This document shows, in pieces, positions 59,420 to 64,000 of a stretch of DNA of 64,000 nt. This DNA is from Actinobacillus sp. GTDB taxonomy: Bacteria > Pseudomonadota > Gammaproteobacteria > Enterobacterales > Pasteurellaceae. The translations under genes and the position numbers were made by a program. The notes below the pieces were generated by a model. The model searched no databases. It was not told the origin of the DNA and saw only the letters and a list, made by a program, of their open reading frames with translations. The stretch's first letter is position 1. Every line of letters begins with the position of its first letter. Location of the stretch: contig JAHHRA010000004.1 in assembly GCA_020026055.1 (NCBI GenBank), forward strand, positions 1 to 64,000, read 5' to 3'.

Positions 59420-59534
59420 AAAATAGCCTAAATCGCAGATGAGATGTGCATTTTAGCTTAAATTTGGAAAATATTCCTTAAAACCTTGATTTTGATATGT
59501 TATAAAGGCAAACCATTAATAATAAAGGATTTTT

Positions 59535-60485
59535 ATGCAAGTATTTAACCAAGAATTAGTCACAAAAATTGAAACTGACGGAATTGTGCAAGATTTACAA
59601 ACTATCCAAGATTTTTTACGCTGGGGGTATAGTGTTTTCAATCAAGCAGATATTTATTTAGGACAAGGGAGTGATAATCCTTGGGACGAAATGTTACACC
59701 TCGTATTAGCGACATTAGCTTTGCCACTTGATGTGCCAGAAACTCTTTTTAATGCTCGTTTAACACAATCAGAAAAAAAACAGTTAGTTCAATTGGTGAT
59801 TGCTCGAATTTCAACACGAGTACCAGTAGCCTATTTAACTAATCAAGCGTGGTTTTGCGGGTTGCCGTTTTATGTTGACGAACGCGTAATTGTACCCCGT
59901 TCACCGATTGGTGCATTAATTGCAGATGAATTTGCGGAAGTAATCAAATCTGAACCACGGCGTATTTTAGATATGTGTACAGGCAGTGGTTGTATTGCGA
60001 TCGCTTGTGCAATAGCATTTCCTGACGCTGAAGTTGATGCTGTTGATATTTCTATTGATGCGTTGAATGTCGCTGAAATCAATATCGAACGTTATCAGCT
60101 TGCAGAACGTGTTATCCCTTTGCAATCCAATCTTTTTGAAAACTTATTGGATGAAAAATACGATCTCATCGTCACTAACCCGCCTTATGTCGACGCAGAA
60201 GATCTCGCTGATATGCCAACAGAATTTTACTCTGAGCCAGAAATTGCATTAGGGTCAGGCGTAGATGGGCTTACTATCACTAAACAAATTCTTGCTAACG
60301 CCAGTGATTATCTAAATGACGACGGTTTACTTATTTGCGAAGTAGGCAACAGTATGCTTGAGCTTGTAGCTACTTTCCCCGAAGTGCCTTTTAAGTGGTT
60401 GACGTTGAAAAATGGCGGTTTAGGTGTCTTTGCATTATCTAAAACAGAGTTAATGAGATTTAAGAGCATATTTTTTAAAAATTAA
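59535..60485 (+). CDS. prmB: ribosomal protein uL3 glutamine methyltransferase PrmB
   Basis: SAM-dependent N5-methylation of a glutamine of uL3. 316 residues: N-terminal helical domain ([32 protein letters not shown]), SAM loop [12 protein letters not shown] and substrate motif [11 protein letters not shown]. The N-terminus and DEML separate it from PrmC. Ribosome site AAAGGA. Followed by a dyad half-element and convergent rapZ. Confidence 0.93.
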   Translation: MQVFNQELVTKIETDGIVQDLQTIQDFLRWGYSVFNQADIYLGQGSDNPWDEMLHLVLATLALPLDVPETLFNARLTQSEKKQLVQLVIARISTRVPVAYLTNQAWFCGLPFYVDERVIVPRSPIGALIADEFAEVIKSEPRRILDMCTGSGCIAIACAIAFPDAEVDAVDISIDALNVAEINIERYQLAERVIPLQSNLFENLLDEKYDLIVTNPPYVDAEDLADMPTEFYSEPEIALGSGVDGLTITKQILANASDYLNDDGLLICEVGNSMLELVATFPEVPFKWLTLKNGGLGVFALSKTELMRFKSIFFKN

Positions 60486-60494
60486 TTAACTAAT

Positions 60495-60522
60495 TTACGC
60501 TTTGAAATTCGAAAAAATTTGC
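60495..60522. repeat. dyad element, left half (between prmB and rapZ)
   Basis: TTACGCTTTGAAATTCG then AAAAAATTTGCC, beginning 9 nt after the prmB stop; the rapZ stop is 10 nt beyond the other side. Confidence 0.6.
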
Positions 60523-60531
60523 CATTTTTCC

Positions 60532-61374
60532 TTATAATGCTTGGTGTACTACTTTTACTTTTTTCCCCATTTGAGCAAAAAATGCACCTATCTTTTCGGC
60601 GAGATAAACTGAGCGGTGTTTTCCACCTGTACAACCGATAGCGATAGTTAAATAGCTGCGATTATTAGCTTCAAGTAGTGGTAGCCAATGGGCAAGATAG
60701 TTTTGAGTTTGAGTGAGAAATTCTTGAACAGAATTTTGAGCGTCGAGGTAATCTTGGACGCATTTTTCTAAGCCTGTATGAGGACGTAATTCAGATAACC
60801 AATGTGGATTGGGCAGAAATCGAGTATCGAAAACATAGTCTGCATCCAATGGTAAACCATATTTGAAACCAAAAGACTGAATGATAATTTGTAATTCTTT
60901 ATCATCTTTGCCTAGTGTGAATAAGCGTAACTTACTAGCAAGTTGATGGGTAGAAAGTTTTGAAGTATCGATGATAAGATTGGCTTGTTCACGTAATGGC
61001 AACAATGATTGGTATTCATGATCAATCGCATGTTCAAGGGGAAGTTCATAAACTTGAGAAACAGGGTGAATACGTCTAGAATCGCTATAGCGCCGAATTA
61101 AAACATTACGATCGCAATCTAAAAAGACAATTTGAATTTGATGTTTATTTTCAAGTGGATTGACAATGGCATTAATACTGTCAGTATTGTTGGGAAGATT
61201 ACGGATATCAAGACTGATAGCAATAGATTTCTGACTTTTACTTAAAAGTTCAATTAGTTGAGGAAGAAGTTCTAATGGAATATTATCCATGCAATAGTAG
61301 CCTATGTCTTCTAAGGCTCGTAGAGCAACAGATTTACCCGCACCCGATCTCCCACTGATAATAATGATTTTCAT
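60532..61374 (-). CDS. rapZ: RNase adapter protein RapZ
   Basis: Binds the sRNAs GlmY/GlmZ and guides RNase E, thereby controlling glucosamine-6-phosphate synthase. 280 residues; Walker [12 protein letters not shown], Walker B-like VFLDCD, and C-terminal RNA/GlcN6P-binding domain with [19 protein letters not shown]. Last gene of lptCAB-ptsN-rapZ. The npr gene that follows rapZ in E. coli is missing, replaced by prmB on the other strand. Confidence 0.94.
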   Translation of the reverse strand: MKIIIISGRSGAGKSVALRALEDIGYYCMDNIPLELLPQLIELLSKSQKSIAISLDIRNLPNNTDSINAIVNPLENKHQIQIVFLDCDRNVLIRRYSDSRRIHPVSQVYELPLEHAIDHEYQSLLPLREQANLIIDTSKLSTHQLASKLRLFTLGKDDKELQIIIQSFGFKYGLPLDADYVFDTRFLPNPHWLSELRPHTGLEKCVQDYLDAQNSVQEFLTQTQNYLAHWLPLLEANNRSYLTIAIGCTGGKHRSVYLAEKIGAFFAQMGKKVKVVHQAL

Positions 61375-61401
61375 AATTTCCTTCTAATCTATTGTTATCT
61401 T

Positions 61402-61983
61402 TTACAGTTGTTTCTTTATATTCTCACAATCATTCTCATTATTTTCAACATCAAGAATGTGAGCTGTTTGTTCAAGATATTGAATATCATTTTCTTTGAA
61501 AATTTGCCATATTTCTTCTTTACTTTGGGCGATACGAAGTTTTTTACAAAGATTCTTATCCATTAAACGTTCTGTAATTTCTTGTAATTTAAGTGAGAAT
61601 TCACCACAAAGTTCAGTAGGAATAAGAATAGCGAGGATAAGATCGACATCACGATGATCAGGTGCATCATAATCCACGCCTTCTGAAAGTTGTAAAAAAG
61701 TAGCAAGCGGTTTTGTGCCTCGTGGGAGGCGACCTTTTGGCACTGCAACGCCATTACCTAAGCCTGAGTTACCAATTTTTTCGCGAGTAAAAAAATAATC
61801 TGTACAGCAAATTTCTTTTTCTTTAGCGATGTCTTTTTCTTGCGTTTCGTTTTCGTCATAATTAAAAGGGATATCCGCTTCTGGTGCAAGAATTTCGCCT
61901 ATTATTTCGAAAGTACGTTTTTTGCTGGCACAATTGATGCCTTGACGGATATTTTCTAAAGTTAGGAGTTGTGTAAATAACAA
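61402..61983 (-). CDS. ptsN: PTS IIA-Ntr-like protein PtsN lacking the phosphohistidine
   Basis: 193 residues with the IIA-Ntr fold (LLTLENIRQG, LNxxGLGNGVAVP...GRLP, DLILAILIP). The motif that should read P-H-G-K/R around the phosphorylated His has P-K-G-R: codon AAA, Lys83. An acidic insert of about 25 residues (EADIPF to KEKEICC) makes it longer than E. coli PtsN (163). Phosphotransfer is therefore not possible at the usual site; control of K+ or other partners by the unphosphorylated form remains possible. 15 nt after lptB. Confidence 0.85.
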   Translation of the reverse strand: MLFTQLLTLENIRQGINCASKKRTFEIIGEILAPEADIPFNYDENETQEKDIAKEKEICCTDYFFTREKIGNSGLGNGVAVPKGRLPRGTKPLATFLQLSEGVDYDAPDHRDVDLILAILIPTELCGEFSLKLQEITERLMDKNLCKKLRIAQSKEEIWQIFKENDIQYLEQTAHILDVENNENDCENIKKQL

Positions 61984-61998
61984 AATAACTATCTCAAA

Positions 61999-62724
61999 TT
62001 AAAGTTTAAACTGTTCACCGAGGTAAACACGTTTAACATGTTCATTACTTAAAATCTCATCTGGTGTTCCTGCAGCGATCATCTTCCCACTACTTACAAT
62101 ATAAGCACGCTCACAAACATCTAAAGTTTCACGTACATTGTGATCAGTAATCAAAACACCTAACCCACGATTACGGAGCTCAAGGATAATTTTTTTTATA
62201 TCAATCACCGAAATAGGATCAACTCCTGCAAAAGGCTCATCTAATAAAATAAATTTGGGGTCAACGGCTAATGCTCGAGCAATTTCGACACGGCGACGCT
62301 CACCTCCAGAGAGAGATTGACCAAGATTATTACGAATATGTCCAATATTAAACTCTTCAATTAAATCATTTGCTTTATTGCGGCGTTGTTTAGCAGTAAG
62401 CTCTTTGCGGATTTCAAGGACTGCCATGAGATTATCGTAAACAGAAAGTGCTCGGAAAATAGATGCTTCTTGAGGTAGATAGCCTAATCCTTGTTGTGCA
62501 CGTTTAAACATTGGCAATTGAGTTAAATCTTCATTATCAATACAGATTTTCCCTGCATCATGATTTACAAGCCCTACGACCATATAAAAAGAAGTCGTTT
62601 TACCTGCACCATTTGGTCCAAGTAGCCCGACAATTTCATTAGAATGGACATCAAAACTCACATCAGATACGACCTGACGTCCTTTATAACTTTTGGCTAA
62701 ATGTTGTGCCGAAAGCGTTGCCAT
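61999..62724 (-). CDS. lptB: LPS export ABC transporter ATPase LptB
   Basis: Drives LPS extraction by LptFG. 241 residues; Walker [14 protein letters not shown]-loop QEASIFR, signature [15 protein letters not shown], Walker [13 protein letters not shown] and switch His in ITDHNVRE. The C-terminal ...GEQFKL is standard. Starts 3 nt after the lptA stop. Confidence 0.96.
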   Translation of the reverse strand: MATLSAQHLAKSYKGRQVVSDVSFDVHSNEIVGLLGPNGAGKTTSFYMVVGLVNHDAGKICIDNEDLTQLPMFKRAQQGLGYLPQEASIFRALSVYDNLMAVLEIRKELTAKQRRNKANDLIEEFNIGHIRNNLGQSLSGGERRRVEIARALAVDPKFILLDEPFAGVDPISVIDIKKIILELRNRGLGVLITDHNVRETLDVCERAYIVSSGKMIAAGTPDEILSNEHVKRVYLGEQFKL

Positions 62725-62727
62725 AAA

Positions 62728-63429
62728 TTATTCCTTGCTTAATTTTGTTGACGTATTGCCATTAGACAACTTATTCATATTTTGCGAAGAGTGGGTATTT
62801 ATTTTCTTTTCATTTCGCAATTTTTGTGTACCAGATGTCTGAGTCAAAGGTGCACGAGTATTAAAGTTAATCGTTGGTGGTGTTTCTTCTTTAGGTTGAT
62901 GTGCATTTTTCCCTCCATTTAATTGTGTTGGAATTAAGATAGTTCGCACACGACGCCCCGTCTCACCACTGTCTGCTTTTAATTGTTGTGTTTTGACATC
63001 ATACGTAATTTTACGCCCTTCAATTTGGCTATCATCTTGATGTAATTGTGCATTGCCGATAAGCGTAACAAACTCGTTTTTTATATCATAATTGACAAGT
63101 TCGGCTGAGCCTTTGACGATCTTCCCATCGTCTAAAGTTTGTTGGAAATAAACTGGTGTACCATAAGCATCTAAAGTTTCACTTTTTTTATCTTTTGATT
63201 GTGTGACAACTACTTTTTGAGCTTTTATCTGAATTGATCCCTGAGTGATATAAACATTTTGTGTAAATACTGCTTGTGATGAAACAAGATTCAAAGATTG
63301 TTTATCAGAAAGCACATTAATTGGTTGATGAGTATCGTTTTTTAACGCAAAAGCTTGAGGAATCAATGAAAAGATTATGCTTGCTAGCATAACTGGCAAG
63401 ATAATTAATTTACGGTTGTTTGAATTCAT
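62728..63429 (-). CDS. lptA: LPS transport periplasmic protein LptA
   Basis: Builds the periplasmic bridge for LPS. 233 residues; signal peptide with cleavage near SLIPQAFA, then the OstA jelly-roll (PINVLSDKQSLNL, AQKVVVTQS, YFQQTLDDGKIVKGSAELVNYD, IEGRKITYD). The C-terminal 60 residues are a low-complexity polar tail (Thr/Asn/Ser-rich) beyond the usual end; E. coli LptA has 185. Overlaps lptC by 20 nt. Confidence 0.92.
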   Translation of the reverse strand: MNSNNRKLIILPVMLASIIFSLIPQAFALKNDTHQPINVLSDKQSLNLVSSQAVFTQNVYITQGSIQIKAQKVVVTQSKDKKSETLDAYGTPVYFQQTLDDGKIVKGSAELVNYDIKNEFVTLIGNAQLHQDDSQIEGRKITYDVKTQQLKADSGETGRRVRTILIPTQLNGGKNAHQPKEETPPTINFNTRAPLTQTSGTQKLRNEKKINTHSSQNMNKLSNGNTSTKLSKE

Positions 63430-63994
63430 AGTGAGTATCGACTTGATTTTCTAGAGTGATAAGTTGCTGATTAAAGTTTCCTGACATAGATTGTCCATTA
63501 GAAATAAGTTGGGGTCCTGTCACTGTTGTTGGCAAAGGTGAATAATAATCACCTGTTTTGATATTCACAAAAGCTTTTGCCGTTGTTAGTGTTTTTACTA
63601 CAAATTCTGGTTGCAGATTTAATATTTTGACATTTTCGTCTAAAGATAACTGTTCTTGTTTGTTTAATACCGCACTTTGTGCCGTAATTCGCCAAGTTGG
63701 TAACATTTCTCCTGCATTATTACGAAATAAAACAAGTTGTGGTTGCTGAAATAATGCTTTTTCAGACTGTTGAAAGTAAGTGACTTTAGGAGCAGTGAGG
63801 GCGTACTCTCTCACTCCCGCTTTATTAAAAGCGATAGTGTACATATCTTCTCCAACATAAGTTGGTGTCTCTACACCTTCTTTTTTATTAGACAAAATAA
63901 GCGACTGAAGTGTAGTTATTTGATTAAGATGATAAAACCATCCTAAAAGAATAACAACAAGAGTACCTAAAAAAATTGTCCAACGTTTACTCAT
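63410..63994 (-). CDS. lptC: LPS export protein LptC
   Basis: Bitopic inner-membrane protein that receives LPS from LptB2FG and hands it to LptA. 194 residues; one N-terminal span (WTIFLGTLVVILLGWFY), then the periplasmic jelly-roll with YTIAFNKAGVREYALTAPKVTYF, PTWRITAQSAVLN and TTVTGPQLISNGQSMSGNFN. Start is 6 bases from the window edge; kdsC or similar upstream genes cannot be seen. Confidence 0.92.
   Translation of the reverse strand: MSKRWTIFLGTLVVILLGWFYHLNQITTLQSLILSNKKEGVETPTYVGEDMYTIAFNKAGVREYALTAPKVTYFQQSEKALFQQPQLVLFRNNAGEMLPTWRITAQSAVLNKQEQLSLDENVKILNLQPEFVVKTLTTAKAFVNIKTGDYYSPLPTTVTGPQLISNGQSMSGNFNQQLITLENQVDTHYEFKQP
63669..63677 (-). other. single Haemophilus-type DNA uptake signal core
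   Basis: ACCGCACTT (AAGTGCGGT on the minus strand) inside lptC. By eye it is the only perfect copy in the window, so it may be chance. Confidence 0.4.
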
Positions 63995-64000
63995 AAAAAA

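Overview
The window reads as a contiguous chromosomal segment of a gammaproteobacterium, most probably a member of the Pasteurellaceae. The DNA is AT-rich. Gene content and order recall Haemophilus-type genomes: fabZ-lpxA-lpxB-rnhB, mog-glnB, a YdiI-type thioesterase with hemH, oapA beside epmB, ygiW-qseBC, glyQS, mukFEB, and an lptCAB-ptsN-rapZ block without rpoN, hpf or npr. The species cannot be named from the sequence. The classic Pasteurellaceae DNA-uptake words are nearly absent: I saw one AAGTGCGGT-type site, at 63669.

Layout. 1-3.5 kb: tRNA-Met and the lipid A/fatty acid operon. 3.5-7.9 kb: an ion/dicarboxylate-type transporter, molybdopterin enzyme Mog, PII (glnB), a hotdog thioesterase and ferrochelatase. 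7.9-10.3 kb: tRNA-Leu(CAA), tRNA-Ile2(CAU) and glutamine synthetase. 10.4-19.1 kb: OapA, EpmB, a decayed glyS fragment, ygiW-qseBC and glyQS. 19.5-29.4 kb: nitroreductase, GlnE, lipoate ligase, an ascorbate-type PTS, pyruvate kinase and an alcohol dehydrogenase. 29.6-33 kb: an unusual three-gene operon (class II aminoacyl-tRNA-synthetase-like protein, OMP-decarboxylase-like and phosphoribosyltransferase-like) divergent from pyrD. 33-43 kb: XerD, an HcaT-type permease, RdgC and MukFEB. 43-51.3 kb: a three-domain Aas, a DMT permease, exonuclease I, Pol IV and HtpX. 51.4-54.3 kb: an erosion-prone stretch with a broken epmC, a frame-interrupted outer-membrane barrel and an exported amidohydrolase. 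54.4-64 kb: MatP, PpnN, a Lon-like protease, PriC, PrmB, RapZ, PtsN and LptBAC.

How parts work together. GlnA, GlnB and GlnE are three parts of the glutamine synthetase adenylylation circuit, although the locus that carries rpoN in enterics lacks it here, and PtsN has lysine where the phosphorylated histidine should be. EpmB supplies beta-lysine for EF-P, but EpmC, which would hydroxylate the finished modification, is a wreck. MukFEB, MatP, XerD and RdgC together cover chromosome folding and segregation.

The two most interesting signals are these. (1) The operon at 29654-31582 has its own promoter, a roughly 230-nt leader, a leader ORF ending at the base of an intrinsic terminator, and TAATG coupling between its first two genes. 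It looks like an attenuated biosynthetic unit of unknown product. (2) A dispersed intergenic palindrome (arms TYACGC..., core GAAAATTTTTC) occurs in at least fourteen places, and nine of those copies begin within about 13 nt after a stop codon.
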